This document shows, one piece after another, positions 28,106 through 38,743 of a stretch of DNA of 64,000 bases. Source of the stretch: Blastomonas sp. (GTDB lineage: Bacteria; Pseudomonadota; Alphaproteobacteria; Sphingomonadales; Sphingomonadaceae); NCBI RefSeq assembly GCF_030373265.1, contig NZ_JAUCZC010000005.1:62001-126000 (forward strand), given 5' to 3'. A program made the translations under genes and the position numbers. The notes beneath the pieces were generated by a model. The model was not told the DNA's origin. It did not search any database and saw nothing but the letters and a program-made list of their open reading frames with translations. How positions within the stretch are numbered: position 1 is the stretch's first letter; each line of letters begins with the position of its first letter.

Positions 28106-28772
28106 TGCGGTCATCCATCTTACCGACGTGCGCCGCAGCTTCGTGCAGGGCGGGGTCACCATCGATGTGCTCAAGGGTATCGATCTGGCGGTGCAGCCCG
28201 GCGAGATCGTCGGACTGCTGGGGCCGTCGGGATCGGGCAAGTCGACGATGCTGCAGGCGGTCGGGCTGCTCGAGGGCGGCTTTACCGGCTCCATCCGGAT
28301 CGCAGGCGAAGAGGCGGCACAGCTGAACAGCAATGGCCGCACCTTGCTGCGCAAGACGGCTTTGGGCTTCATCTACCAGTTCCACCACCTGCTGCCCGAT
28401 TTCACCGCGCGCGAAAATGTGGTGCTGCCGCAATTGATCATGGGCCAGTCGCGCGACGTGGCGTCGGATCGTGCGGCGGAACTGCTCACGCGGCTGGGTC
28501 TGGGCCAGCGGCTTGACCACAGGCCCACCCAGCTTTCGGGCGGCGAGCAGCAACGGGTGGCCGTCGCCAGGGCACTGGCCAACCGGCCAAAGGTGGTTCT
28601 GGCCGACGAACCGACCGGAAATCTGGACGAGGCGACAGCAGACATAGTGTTCCAGGAGTTCCTCCATCTTGTAAGGGAGGAGGGCAGCGCGGCATTGGTG
28701 GCCACCCATAACGAAAGACTGGCCACACGCATGGACCGGGTTGTCCGCCTGCACGATGGAAGGATCGCATGA
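28098..28772 (+). CDS. lolD: Lipoprotein-releasing ABC transporter ATPase LolD
   Basis: A 224-residue cytoplasmic ATPase driving LolC/E. Walker A is GPSGSGKST, the signature [15 protein letters not shown] and Walker [14 protein letters not shown]. The LolD-type [18 protein letters not shown] is present. It is coupled to lolC/E upstream and overlaps the peroxidase gene by four bases. Confidence 0.97.
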   Translation: MSDAVIHLTDVRRSFVQGGVTIDVLKGIDLAVQPGEIVGLLGPSGSGKSTMLQAVGLLEGGFTGSIRIAGEEAAQLNSNGRTLLRKTALGFIYQFHHLLPDFTARENVVLPQLIMGQSRDVASDRAAELLTRLGLGQRLDHRPTQLSGGEQQRVAVARALANRPKVVLADEPTGNLDEATADIVFQEFLHLVREEGSAALVATHNERLATRMDRVVRLHDGRIA

Positions 28773-29245
28773 CCGTTTTCGAATACACGATGCCGCTGCC
28801 CGATGGCAGCGCCAAGCCACTCTCCGACTATCAGGGGCAAGTGCTGCTGATCGTCAATACCGCATCCAAATGCGGATTTACGCCTCAATATGAGGGGCTT
28901 GAAGCGTTGCACCGCGAGTTCAAGGACCGCGGGTTCGAAGTGCTGGGATATCCGTGCAATCAGTTCGGCGCGCAGGAACCGGGCGATGCGGAAGAGATCA
29001 AGAATTTCTGTTCGCTGACCTATGACGTCACTTTCCCGCTGTCCGCCAAGATCGCGGTCAATGGGGAAGAGGCCGATCCGCTGTGGAAGTACCTCAAGAG
29101 CCAGCAGGCCGGCCTGATGGGCAGCCGCACGATCAAATGGAATTTCACCAAGTTCCTGATCGATCGCAAGGGCACCGTGGTCGCGCGTTTTGGGTCGATG
29201 GTGAAGCCCGAGCAGCTCAAGGCGGATATCGAAAAGCTGCTGTAA
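28769..29245 (+). CDS. Glutathione peroxidase family protein
   Basis: A 158-residue thiol peroxidase of the BtuE/GPx family that reduces hydroperoxides, often with thioredoxin in bacteria. The peroxidatic residue is Cys35 ([12 protein letters not shown]), not selenocysteine. Gln and Trp of the active site are visible in [13 protein letters not shown] and [11 protein letters not shown]. It overlaps lolD by four bases. Confidence 0.96.
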   Translation: MTVFEYTMPLPDGSAKPLSDYQGQVLLIVNTASKCGFTPQYEGLEALHREFKDRGFEVLGYPCNQFGAQEPGDAEEIKNFCSLTYDVTFPLSAKIAVNGEEADPLWKYLKSQQAGLMGSRTIKWNFTKFLIDRKGTVVARFGSMVKPEQLKADIEKLL

Positions 29246-29285
29246 CCCGGGGCGCTCTCAGAGCGAATTTCCTGCTATGCTTTTT

Positions 29286-29365
29286 CGTCATTCCCGCGAA
29301 AGCGGGAATCCCGCTACTTTGGTGCCGGACCGCTGAAGCGGGATCCCGCATGCGCGGGGGTGACG
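29286..29365. repeat. 80-bp REP-like palindromic element
   Basis: The element begins CGTCATTCCCGCGAAAGCGG and ends GCGCGGGGGTGACG, the imperfect inverse of its beginning; inner AATCCCGCT and AGCGGGATC also pair. Elements of this form are scattered between genes in many proteobacteria. It lies between the peroxidase gene and the small membrane protein gene. Confidence 0.8.
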
Positions 29366-29389
29366 GATAAGCGACAGGGGAATACCAAG

Positions 29390-29728
29390 ATGATCGAAGC
29401 CATCAGCACCTGGGCCAACGAACTGGGGGCGCAGTATGGCGTCAATCCGTGGATCTTCGCGTCGATCTATGTCGGCGCGATTCCATTGTTCCTCGCCAGC
29501 ATCGCGTGGCTGGTGCGCAATGCGCGGGCGGGCAAGCCGACGCTGTTGCCGGTGATGTGCGCCGGCGCCTGCTTCGTCTCGGCCTATGTCTATCTGGCGA
29601 TCGTCGGCAAGGATATCCCGCTGTGGGTGTGGTTCTTCCTCGGCGCGCTGATCCTCTACGGGATCTGGTCGACGGTGCGCGATGTGCGGCGCAAGATCGC
29701 GGCCAAGGATTTATCCACCGGCGAGTGA
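29390..29728 (+). CDS. Small membrane protein, unknown function
   Basis: A 112-residue protein with three predicted membrane helices (about residues 17-36, 50-68 and 72-90) and a basic C-terminal tail DVRRKIAAKDLSTGE. The ATG at 29390 has GACAGGGG nine bases upstream. I recognise no family. It precedes dnaE on the same strand by 42 bp, which gives no functional clue. Confidence 0.75.
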   Translation: MIEAISTWANELGAQYGVNPWIFASIYVGAIPLFLASIAWLVRNARAGKPTLLPVMCAGACFVSAYVYLAIVGKDIPLWVWFFLGALILYGIWSTVRDVRRKIAAKDLSTGE

Positions 29729-29770
29729 TCTTGCTTCCAAAAATGACGGTAAAGTCGATAGCTATTTGCC

Positions 29771-32700
29771 ATGGCCTATGAACCCTTCGTCCCGCTTCGT
29801 GTCTTCTCGGCCTACACCATGCTGGAAGGCGCGATCGAGCCCAAGGCGATTTCCAAGACCGCCAATGCGCGGGGCTTTCCCGCCATCGCTTTGGCCGACC
29901 GCAACGGGCTGTATGCGGGCATGCCTTTTGCCGACGGCTGCATGGAAAGCGGCATCCAGCCGGTCATCGGCACATTGCTGTGCGTCGCTCGGCCCGATGT
30001 CGCGGGTTCTGCGCCGGTGCTCGACTGGCTGGCGCTCTACGCGCAGAATGCCACCGGCTACGACAATCTGTGCGATCTTGTGTCGCACGCGCACCTCGAC
30101 CGTCCGCTAGAGCTTCCGGCGCACGTCCCCTTCGAACGGCTCGAGGGGCGCACCGAGGGCGTGATCGCGCTGACCGCAGGCGGCGAGGGCGCGCTGGTGC
30201 GGCTGCTCGCGGCCGGACAGGGCGATGCGGCCGCCAGCTATTGCGACCGGCTGCAAGGCCTGTTCGGCGACCGGCTGTACATCGAACTGTGCCGCCGCGG
30301 CGAGGAGATCGAAACGCTCGCCGAAACCGCGTTGCTCGACCTTGCCTATGACCGAAACCTGCCGATCGTCGCCACCAACCCGGCCTGTTATTCGGACCCC
30401 GGCTTCCACGCCGCGCATGATGCGATGCTGTGCATCGCGCGCGGCGAATATGTGAGCGCCGCCAACCGCGAACGCAGTTCGCCCGAAGCGTGGATCAAGT
30501 CCGCGCCGATGATGCGCGAGCTGTTCAGCGACCTGCCCGAGGCTTTGGTCAACACGCTTGTCGTCGCGCAGCGCTGCGCGTTTGCGCCCCCCAAGCGCAA
30601 GCCGATCCTGCCCAGCCTGGCGGGCGACCTCGAGGGCGAGGCGGCGCAATTGCGCGCGGATGCGTTCGCCGGGCTCGAAATGCGGCTGTCGACCTATGCC
30701 GACCAGAGCGAGGAAGAGCGCAAGAGCTATTTCGAGCGGCTGGAGTTCGAGGTCAACGTCATCGTCGGGATGGGTTTTCCCGGTTATTTTCTGATCGTTG
30801 CCGACTTCATCAAATGGGCCAAGGACCACAACATTCCGGTGGGGCCGGGGCGTGGATCGGGCGCGGGCTCGGTGGTGGCTTGGGCGCTGACGATCACCGA
30901 TCTCGATCCGATCAAATTGGGTCTGCTGTTCGAACGCTTCCTCAACCCCGAACGCGTCTCGATGCCCGACTTCGATATCGACTTCTGCGAAACGCGGCGC
31001 GGCGAGGTGATCCGCTATGTCCAGGCGAAATACGGCCGCGATCATGTCGCGCAGATCATCACCTTCGGAAAGCTGAAGGCGCGCGCGGTGCTGCGCGATA
31101 CCGGACGCGTGCTGCAGATGGGCTATGGCCGGATCGATGGGCTGTGCAAGCTGGTGCCCAACCACCCGACCGATCCGTGGAAGCTCGACCGCGCGCTGGC
31201 AGGCGTCGAGGAACTGCGCCATCAGTATCGCGACGATGCCGAGGTCAAGCGTCTGTTCGATCTTGCGATGCAGCTCGAAGGGCTGCCGCGGCACAGCTCG
31301 ACCCATGCTGCCGGCGTCGTCATCGGCGACCGGCCGCTGGCGCAGCTCGTGCCGCTGTATCGCGATCCGCGTTCGGACATGCCGGTGACCCAGTTCGACA
31401 TGAAATATGTCGAGACTGCCGGTCTGGTGAAGTTCGACTTTCTAGGATTGAAGACGCTTTCGGTGCTGCACAAGGCAACCGAGATGCTGGCCAAGCGCGG
31501 CATCACCGTCGATCTGAGCACGCTGCCCTGGGATGATGCCGGGGTCTACGAACTCCTCAAGCGCGGCGATACCGTCGGGGTGTTCCAGCTCGAATCCGAA
31601 GGCATGCGCCGCACGCTGGCGCAGGTGAAGCCGACCGCGTTCGGCGACATCATCGCGCTGGTCTCGCTCTACCGCCCGGGCCCGATGGACAACATCCCAA
31701 GCTTCGGCGCGCGCAAGAACGGGCGCGAGACGATCACTTACCCGCACGCGTTGCTCGAGGATATCCTCAAGGAAACCTACGGCATCATCGTCTATCAGGA
31801 GCAAGTGATGCAGGCCGCGCAGGTGCTCGCGGGCTATTCGCTCGGCGATGCCGACCTTTTGCGCCGCGCGATGGGCAAGAAGATCAAGGCCGAGATGGAC
31901 CAGCAGCGCGGCCGCTTTGTCGAGGGCGCGGGCCGCAACAATATCGATACCAAGAAGGCCAACGAGCTGTTCGACTTGATCGACAAGTTCGCAGGCTATG
32001 GCTTCAACAAGAGCCACGCCGCGGCCTATGCGCTGCTCGCCTATCAGACCGCCTGGCTGAAGGCGCATCATCCGCACGAATTTTTCGCGGCTTCGATGTG
32101 CTTCGACATGCACCAGAGCGAAAAGCTCAACATTTTCGTCGACGACATGCGGCGGATGGGCGTGGCCTGTCTGCCGCCGTGCATCAACGCCAGCGAGGCC
32201 GAGTTCTCGGTCGAGGAGACAGCGGATGGCCTGGCGGTGCGCTATGCGCTGGCAGGCCTCAAGAACGTCGGTGAAAAGGCGATGGAGGCGGTGGTCGCCT
32301 CGCGGGTTTCGGCCGGTGCATTCGCATCCCTGGGCGAATTTGCCGACCGGGTCGATGCTGGACTGGTTAACAAGCGCCAGATCGAAAGCCTCGCCGCTGC
32401 GGGCGCGTTCGACTGTTTCGAGATCGAGCGCGCGGCGGTACACGGCGGCGCCGATATGGTGCTCGCGGTCGCTGCAGATGCCCATCGCCAGCGCACCAGC
32501 GGGCAGGGCGGCCTGTTCGGTGATGTCCAGCAGCCCGGCCAGTCATTGCGGTTGCCCATGGGCAAGACCTGGGCGATGGGCGAGCGGATGACCGCCGAGC
32601 GCGACGCGTTCGGGTTCTTCTTCTCGGCGCACCCGGTGACGGAGTTTGCCGCCGTTGCCCGATCTCAGGGCGCGCGGCCCTATCAGCAGGTGGTCGAAAC

Positions 32701-33256
32701 GATGGATGTCCGCGTCGGCGAGCGCAAGACCGCCAAGGTCGCCGCCCTGGTCGAGGGCTGTAACCGTCGCCAGAGCAAGCGCGGCAACGCCTTCGTGATG
32801 GTCGATCTTTCGGACGAAAGCGGCCAGTTCTCGGCGAGCTCGTTCGATGACGACATCGTCGCGGCCATGCCCGACTGGGCGAAGGCATCGGCCTGTCTGC
32901 TGATCGAGCTCGAATTCGATCGCTCGAGCGAAGACCAGGCGCCGCGCGCCACCATCCGTCGGGCGACACCGCTCGACGAGATCAAGGTCACGCTGCGCTA
33001 CCGCGCGAAGATCGACGTCCTGCAGCCCGATGCTCTGGCGCGCCTGGCCGATCTGGTGGGGCCTGGCGGCAGCGGCCAGGATGAACTCCACGCACGGCTG
33101 ATCATGGGCGAGGGCCGGGTGATGCCGGTGAAGCTGGGCAATCGCTTCCGGCTTGATGTCGAAACCATCGAAGCGCTGCGGGCGCTCGACGGGATTGCGG
33201 TGCGCAATGTCGAATCCTTTGCTTCCCAGCGCCCCGAACTGCGGCTGGTGAGTTGA
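29771..33256 (+). CDS. dnaE: DNA polymerase III alpha subunit
   Basis: A 1161-residue replicative polymerase (DnaE1 type; E. coli 1160 aa). The catalytic aspartates are Asp402 and Asp404 (PDFDIDF) and Asp556 (VKFDFLGLKTL). The helix-hairpin-helix region (about residues 850-890) and OB domain (about 985-1070) follow. The C-terminal beta-clamp motif is not obvious. The N-terminal PHP domain has lost its metal ligands: at the HxH position it reads RVF (Arg10, Phe12), and E. coli Asp14 is Ala14. Length and full domain set exclude error-prone DnaE2. Confidence 0.97.
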   Translation: MAYEPFVPLRVFSAYTMLEGAIEPKAISKTANARGFPAIALADRNGLYAGMPFADGCMESGIQPVIGTLLCVARPDVAGSAPVLDWLALYAQNATGYDNLCDLVSHAHLDRPLELPAHVPFERLEGRTEGVIALTAGGEGALVRLLAAGQGDAAASYCDRLQGLFGDRLYIELCRRGEEIETLAETALLDLAYDRNLPIVATNPACYSDPGFHAAHDAMLCIARGEYVSAANRERSSPEAWIKSAPMMRELFSDLPEALVNTLVVAQRCAFAPPKRKPILPSLAGDLEGEAAQLRADAFAGLEMRLSTYADQSEEERKSYFERLEFEVNVIVGMGFPGYFLIVADFIKWAKDHNIPVGPGRGSGAGSVVAWALTITDLDPIKLGLLFERFLNPERVSMPDFDIDFCETRRGEVIRYVQAKYGRDHVAQIITFGKLKARAVLRDTGRVLQMGYGRIDGLCKLVPNHPTDPWKLDRALAGVEELRHQYRDDAEVKRLFDLAMQLEGLPRHSSTHAAGVVIGDRPLAQLVPLYRDPRSDMPVTQFDMKYVETAGLVKFDFLGLKTLSVLHKATEMLAKRGITVDLSTLPWDDAGVYELLKRGDTVGVFQLESEGMRRTLAQVKPTAFGDIIALVSLYRPGPMDNIPSFGARKNGRETITYPHALLEDILKETYGIIVYQEQVMQAAQVLAGYSLGDADLLRRAMGKKIKAEMDQQRGRFVEGAGRNNIDTKKANELFDLIDKFAGYGFNKSHAAAYALLAYQTAWLKAHHPHEFFAASMCFDMHQSEKLNIFVDDMRRMGVACLPPCINASEAEFSVEETADGLAVRYALAGLKNVGEKAMEAVVASRVSAGAFASLGEFADRVDAGLVNKRQIESLAAAGAFDCFEIERAAVHGGADMVLAVAADAHRQRTSGQGGLFGDVQQPGQSLRLPMGKTWAMGERMTAERDAFGFFFSAHPVTEFAAVARSQGARPYQQVVETMDVRVGERKTAKVAALVEGCNRRQSKRGNAFVMVDLSDESGQFSASSFDDDIVAAMPDWAKASACLLIELEFDRSSEDQAPRATIRRATPLDEIKVTLRYRAKIDVLQPDALARLADLVGPGGSGQDELHARLIMGEGRVMPVKLGNRFRLDVETIEALRALDGIAVRNVESFASQRPELRLVS

Positions 33257-33331
33257 CTCCAGCGCCGCTTCGGGGTTTCTGACCTGCATACAAGTGCGCC
33301 CCGCAATGTGGGCCATGGTCAGGAGAGACAC

Positions 33332-34936
<1,605 letters not shown>

Positions 34937-34945
34937 GCGGCGACA

Positions 34946-35078
34946 CTTCTCCCCTCCCGCTTGCGGGAGGGGTGGCTGAGCCGCAGGCGAAGACGGGGTG
35001 GGCCTGCGACCGTTTGTGCTCCCAGCCCACCCCGGTCCGACAAGCGGACCTGCCCCTCCCGCAAGCGGGAGGGGAGAG
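34946..35078. repeat. 133-bp palindromic intergenic element, copy 2
   Basis: Same plan as the copy at 25624-25755: it opens CTTCTCCCCTCCCGCTTGCG and closes GCAAGCGGGAGGGGAGAG, with inner GGGGTGGGCCTG and CAGCCCACCCC blocks facing each other. Here the outer CCCTCCCGC/GCGGGAGGG palindromes are perfect. It fills the gap between the convergent ligase and methyltransferase genes and could act as a bidirectional terminator. Confidence 0.88.
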
Positions 35079-35087
35079 GCAGACCGC

Positions 35088-35951
35088 TCAGCGTGGCTTG
35101 GTCTTTCCCAGCACGCCCGCCAGCGACGCGGTCGCGCTGCCGCGCTTGGCAGGCTTGGGCTGGTCGGGCGAGGGGGCCCAGCCGCTTAGATAAATGAGGT
35201 CGAAGCGCTCCGCGGTCTTGCCGTCAACCTCGGCGGCCTCGGCAAAATTCTGCAACGCAGCGATCAGCCCCGCCCGTCCCACAGGCGGCGCGGCGGAGGT
35301 CAGAACATTGGTCCAGCCATGGCAGCGCAGATCGCGCACCAGCGCGGGCAGCGAGGAATAGCGCACCGTCAGTGTGTCGCTGTCCGCCACCGGCATCGCA
35401 AAACGCGCGCGCTGCAGCAGGTCGCCTGCCGCGCGGACATCGATCTGGGGATGGATGTGCGCCGCGACACCGCGTGCGCTTGCCTCGTCGGCCGCCAGCA
35501 TCGCCGCTTTGAGCCGCGGCAGCGAGCCGGCGCCGACCATCGCGGCCATCATAAGCCCATCAGGCCGCAGCGCACGGTTGATCTGGATCAGCGCGCCGGG
35601 GAGGTCGTTGACGCTGTCGAGCGTGCCGATGGCGATCACCAGATCGAACGCGGCTGGCGCAAAAGGCAGGGCATCTTCCTCGCAGGAATGATCCACGCCC
35701 ACCGGCCCCGCGAGCGTGACCTTGACCCCGCGCGAGCCCAGCGCCGCCAGCAGCACCGCGGGCGCATGGCCCAGCACCAGCGCATCGGCGAAGCTGCGGT
35801 TGACCCAGCCCAGCCGCTCGACGATCTCGTCCGCCATGTGCTCGGCCAGAAAGGCGCCGCCATGACGCATCGCCATCTGCTGCCCACGCGCCATCGCTAG
35901 ACGGCGGCGAGGCGGTGAAAACAGGATGCGGGGGGCAGGGTTTTCGGTCAT
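35088..35951 (-). CDS. Class I SAM-dependent methyltransferase (BioC/NDUFAF5-like)
   Basis: A 287-residue protein in which the canonical SAM glycine motif is weak (ADALVLGHAPAVLLAALGSRG) but LPFAPAAFDLVIAIGTLDSVND and PGALIQINRALRPDG match motifs II-III of the BioC-like family. The N-terminal DPRILFSPPRR-type start (here APRILFSPPRRRLAMAR) is shared with NDUFAF5-like proteins of alphaproteobacteria, which act on respiratory complex I. It is divergent from comF with 41 bp between. The substrate is inferred. Confidence 0.8.
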   Translation of the reverse strand: MTENPAPRILFSPPRRRLAMARGQQMAMRHGGAFLAEHMADEIVERLGWVNRSFADALVLGHAPAVLLAALGSRGVKVTLAGPVGVDHSCEEDALPFAPAAFDLVIAIGTLDSVNDLPGALIQINRALRPDGLMMAAMVGAGSLPRLKAAMLAADEASARGVAAHIHPQIDVRAAGDLLQRARFAMPVADSDTLTVRYSSLPALVRDLRCHGWTNVLTSAAPPVGRAGLIAALQNFAEAAEVDGKTAERFDLIYLSGWAPSPDQPKPAKRGSATASLAGVLGKTKPR

Positions 35952-35992
35952 CGCGGCCTTGTGCCGACGTGCGAGGCGCGCGACAAGAGGGC

Positions 35993-36739
35993 ATGGAGCT
36001 TGCCGCCGCCTTCAAGCCGCTGGTCGATCTGGTGCTACCCCCGCGTTGTCCGGGCTGCGGGGTGCTGGTCGAGGATGACATGCAGTTCTGCGGCGACTGC
36101 TGGAGCAAACTGCGCTTCATAAGCGACCCTGCCTGCACATCGTGCGGCAAACCTTTTGCCCAGGGGCGCGACGAGGACCTGGTCTGCGCCGAGTGCCTCG
36201 CCAATCCGCCGCTGCACGACGGCATCAAGGCGGTGGTGCTGTATGACGACCTGTCACGCTCGATCGTGTTGCGGCTCAAGCACGGTGGCAAGATCGGTCT
36301 CGCCCGGCTGGTAGCGAAGCATCTGGCCCGGCATCTGCCGGACGACCTGTCCAATGTCGTACTGGTGCCCGTGCCGCTGCACCGCTGGCGGCTGTGGCGG
36401 CGCGGATTCAACCAGTCGATCCTGATCGCGCGTGCGCTGGCGGCGGGGCGCGGCCTGCCCGTGGAAACCGATGTGCTGCGCCGCACCCGCGCGACCCCTC
36501 CGCTCAAGGGGATGACCCGCAAGCAGCGTGGAATTGCGGTGCGCGGTGTCTTCGACGTCCCCGCCAGCCATCGGGGTCGGATCGCGGGGCGGCACGTGCT
36601 GCTGGTCGATGATGTCTATACCACCGGCGCAACCGCCAACGCCTGTGTGCGGTTGCTGAAGAAGGCGGGCGCGGCGCGGGTAACCATCTTCTGCTGGGCG
36701 CGCGTGCTGCGCGAAGGCGATGAGGCGGATACGCCCTGA
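35993..36739 (+). CDS. comF: ComF-family phosphoribosyltransferase-like protein
   Basis: A 248-residue protein with two N-terminal zinc-binding Cys pairs (CPGCGVL...CGDC and CTSC...CAEC) and a type I PRTase domain with VLLVDDVYTTGATANA. ComF proteins support natural transformation where studied, but many carriers are not known to be competent. The ATG at 35993 follows AAGAGG closely. The order methyltransferase-comF-grxC-nitrilase-DUF1178 is common in alphaproteobacteria. Confidence 0.93.
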   Translation: MELAAAFKPLVDLVLPPRCPGCGVLVEDDMQFCGDCWSKLRFISDPACTSCGKPFAQGRDEDLVCAECLANPPLHDGIKAVVLYDDLSRSIVLRLKHGGKIGLARLVAKHLARHLPDDLSNVVLVPVPLHRWRLWRRGFNQSILIARALAAGRGLPVETDVLRRTRATPPLKGMTRKQRGIAVRGVFDVPASHRGRIAGRHVLLVDDVYTTGATANACVRLLKKAGAARVTIFCWARVLREGDEADTP

Positions 36740-36810
36740 AAGGCCCGCCTCGTGCCAGGAAGGTTGCATTTCTGCGCAATTGCCCCAATTATGGTGCCAA
36801 GGACGGAATG

Positions 36811-37068
36811 ATGCCCAAAATAGAAATCTATACCAAATTCACCTGCCCCTATTGCTACAGGGCCAAATCGCTGCTGAGCGGCAAGGGCGTGGATTTCGAG
36901 GAAGTCGAGATCTCGATGGGCGGTGAGCCGCGTGCCGAGATGATCCGCCGGGCGGGCGGGCGCATGACGGTTCCGCAGATTTTCATCGATGGCAAGCATA
37001 TCGGCGGGTCCGATGAGCTTGCCGCACTCGACCGCGCCGGAAAGCTCGATCCGCTGCTGGGGCAGTAA
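36811..37068 (+). CDS. grxC: Glutaredoxin 3
   Basis: An 85-residue dithiol glutaredoxin with active site CPYC (Cys12, Cys15), TVPQIFIDGKHIGG for glutathione binding, and a GG SDEL end segment typical of GrxC. Reduces disulfides and mixed disulfides with glutathione. ATG 36811 is seven bases after AAGGA; an ATG directly before it is possible. Confidence 0.97.
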   Translation: MPKIEIYTKFTCPYCYRAKSLLSGKGVDFEEVEISMGGEPRAEMIRRAGGRMTVPQIFIDGKHIGGSDELAALDRAGKLDPLLGQ

Positions 37069-37075
37069 GACCGCC

Positions 37076-37903
37076 ATGAAAATCGCGATTCTCCAGATGA
37101 CGGCGGGTTTCGACCCAGCTGCCAATGCGGCTGTGCTGACCGATGCGGTGGCGCAAGCAAAGGCCGGCGGGGCGGAGATGCTGTTCACGCCCGAAATGTC
37201 GAACATGCTCGATCGCAATCGGGTGCGGGCAGAACAGACCATCCGGCATGAGGCTGAGGATCCGGTGCTGGCCGCGGTCCGTAAGGCTGCTGCAGATGTC
37301 GGCCTGTGGGTGCATCTGGGTTCGCTCGCGGTGCGCGGCGAGGGCCGGGCCGACAAATGGCGCAACCGGGCCATCGTGATTGCGCCCGATGGCAGCATTG
37401 CGGCGCGCTATGACAAGATCCACCTGTTCGATGTCGACCTGGCGTCAGGCGAAAGCTGGCGCGAATCGTCGGTCTATCAGGGGGGCGAACAGGCCGTCGC
37501 GGTGCGGTTGCCCCATGCGGTGCTGGGCCTGTCGATCTGTTACGACATTCGGTTTCCTGCGGTCTATGCCGCGCTCAGCCGGGCGGGCGCAGATATCGTC
37601 GCCGTGCCTGCGGCGTTTACCGTCCCTACCGGCGAGGCGCACTGGCATGTGCTTTTGCGCGCGCGTGCGATCGAAAGCGCGTGCTTTGTGGTGGCCGCTG
37701 CGCAGACTGGCACCCACGCCGATGGACGCAGCACCTATGGCCACAGTCTGGTCGTCGACCCATGGGGCGATGTGCTGCTCGACATGGGCGATGCGCCCGG
37801 TCTGGGTTTCGTCGATCTGCCGATCGAGCGGATCGCCGAGGTGCGCAGCCGCGTCCCCGTAATCGCCAACAGGCGGCCCGTTGGCGAGGCGATCGTCGCA
37901 TGA
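37076..37903 (+). CDS. Carbon-nitrogen hydrolase (Nit/omega-amidase-type)
   Basis: A 275-residue nitrilase-superfamily amidase. The catalytic triad is Glu40 (LFTPEMSNM), Lys114 (RYDKIHLFDVD) and Cys155 (GLSICYDIRFP). The Nit-type sequence and length point to deaminated-glutathione amidase or omega-amidase activity, fitting its place directly after a glutaredoxin gene. It overlaps the DUF1178 gene by four bases. Confidence 0.92.
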   Translation: MKIAILQMTAGFDPAANAAVLTDAVAQAKAGGAEMLFTPEMSNMLDRNRVRAEQTIRHEAEDPVLAAVRKAAADVGLWVHLGSLAVRGEGRADKWRNRAIVIAPDGSIAARYDKIHLFDVDLASGESWRESSVYQGGEQAVAVRLPHAVLGLSICYDIRFPAVYAALSRAGADIVAVPAAFTVPTGEAHWHVLLRARAIESACFVVAAAQTGTHADGRSTYGHSLVVDPWGDVLLDMGDAPGLGFVDLPIERIAEVRSRVPVIANRRPVGEAIVA

Positions 37904-38412
37904 TCGTGTTCGATCTGAAATGCGCGAACGATCACGTGTTCGAAATCTGGTTTGCGTCGAGCCAGGCCTATGAGGACCAGCGGGCGCGCGGTCTGGTGGC
38001 CTGCGCGTATTGCGGATCGACCGATGTCGGCAAGGCGGTGATGGCGCCGCGGCTCAACGCCAAGGGAAACCAGCAAGGCGGCGCCGTGTCCGACCGGCAG
38101 GAAAGCGACGCTCCCGTCGCAGGCGCTGCAGCGATGCCCGTTCCCGTCAGCAACGCCCCTGTGCCAACCGATCTGGCCAAGGTGCGCGCGGTGCTTCACG
38201 CGCTTGCCACGGCGCAGACCGAGGCGCTCAGCCGGTCAACCTGGGTCGGCGGAGATTTCGCCGACCGTGCCCGGGCGATGCATTATGGCGAGGAGGACCA
38301 TGCCCCGATCCATGGCGAGGCCGCGCCCCGAGAGGCCGCTGCGCTGATCGAAGAAGGCGTCGCGGTCGCGCCGCTGCCGTTTCCGGTCATCCCGCCCGAA
38401 GCGCAGAATTGA
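37900..38412 (+). CDS. DUF1178 family protein
   Basis: A 170-residue protein of unknown function. It begins MIVFDLKCANDHVFEIWFAS, has a Cys pair in CAYCGSTDVGKAVMAPRL that with Cys8 may bind metal, and a conserved WVGGDFADRARAMHYGE segment. It is translationally coupled to the amidase, as in other alphaproteobacteria. Confidence 0.92.
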   Translation: MIVFDLKCANDHVFEIWFASSQAYEDQRARGLVACAYCGSTDVGKAVMAPRLNAKGNQQGGAVSDRQESDAPVAGAAAMPVPVSNAPVPTDLAKVRAVLHALATAQTEALSRSTWVGGDFADRARAMHYGEEDHAPIHGEAAPREAAALIEEGVAVAPLPFPVIPPEAQN

Positions 38413-38485
38413 ACGCTCTACCGGATAGAGCCAATTGCAAACGCAATTGCCTTGCACCCCAACGCTGGTTAAACAGCCCATCGGC

Positions 38486-38562
38486 GCGCCCGTAGCTCAG
38501 CAGGATAGAGCATCAGATTCCTAATCTGGGGGCCACAGGTTCGAATCCTGTCGGGCGCACCA
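38486..38562 (+). tRNA. tRNA-Arg (CCU)
   Basis: A 77-nt cloverleaf with acceptor GCGCCCG/CGGGCGC, anticodon loop TTCCTAA (anticodon CCT at 38520-38522), T-arm GGTTCGAATCC and encoded CCA. It reads the rare AGG codon. Confidence 0.97.
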
Positions 38563-38668
38563 AGGTCTTCTCGAGATGTCGCAGGAGCGTAGCATCGTGC
38601 GGGTTGCGCGCTTTGCAGCGACCGTGGTCACACCGGTGCAAGATAATGTCGTTGATAACGTCACAGAA

Positions 38669-38686
38669 GTGACACACAACTGACAT
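38669..38686 (+). promoter_or_regulatory. Possible PHO box upstream of the porin
   Basis: GTGACAC-ACAA-CTGACAT resembles two 7-bp PhoB half sites (CTGTCAT) with a 4-base gap; the second half site matches 6 of 7, the first only 4 of 7. It is 57 bp before the porin start. Since the porin is of the phosphate-selective family this is plausible but weak. Confidence 0.35.
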
Positions 38687-38743
38687 AAAGGCGGCGCCAC
38701 TGTCCGTCCCGATCGACGGACTCCCTTCCAAAGGCGCTTTTTG

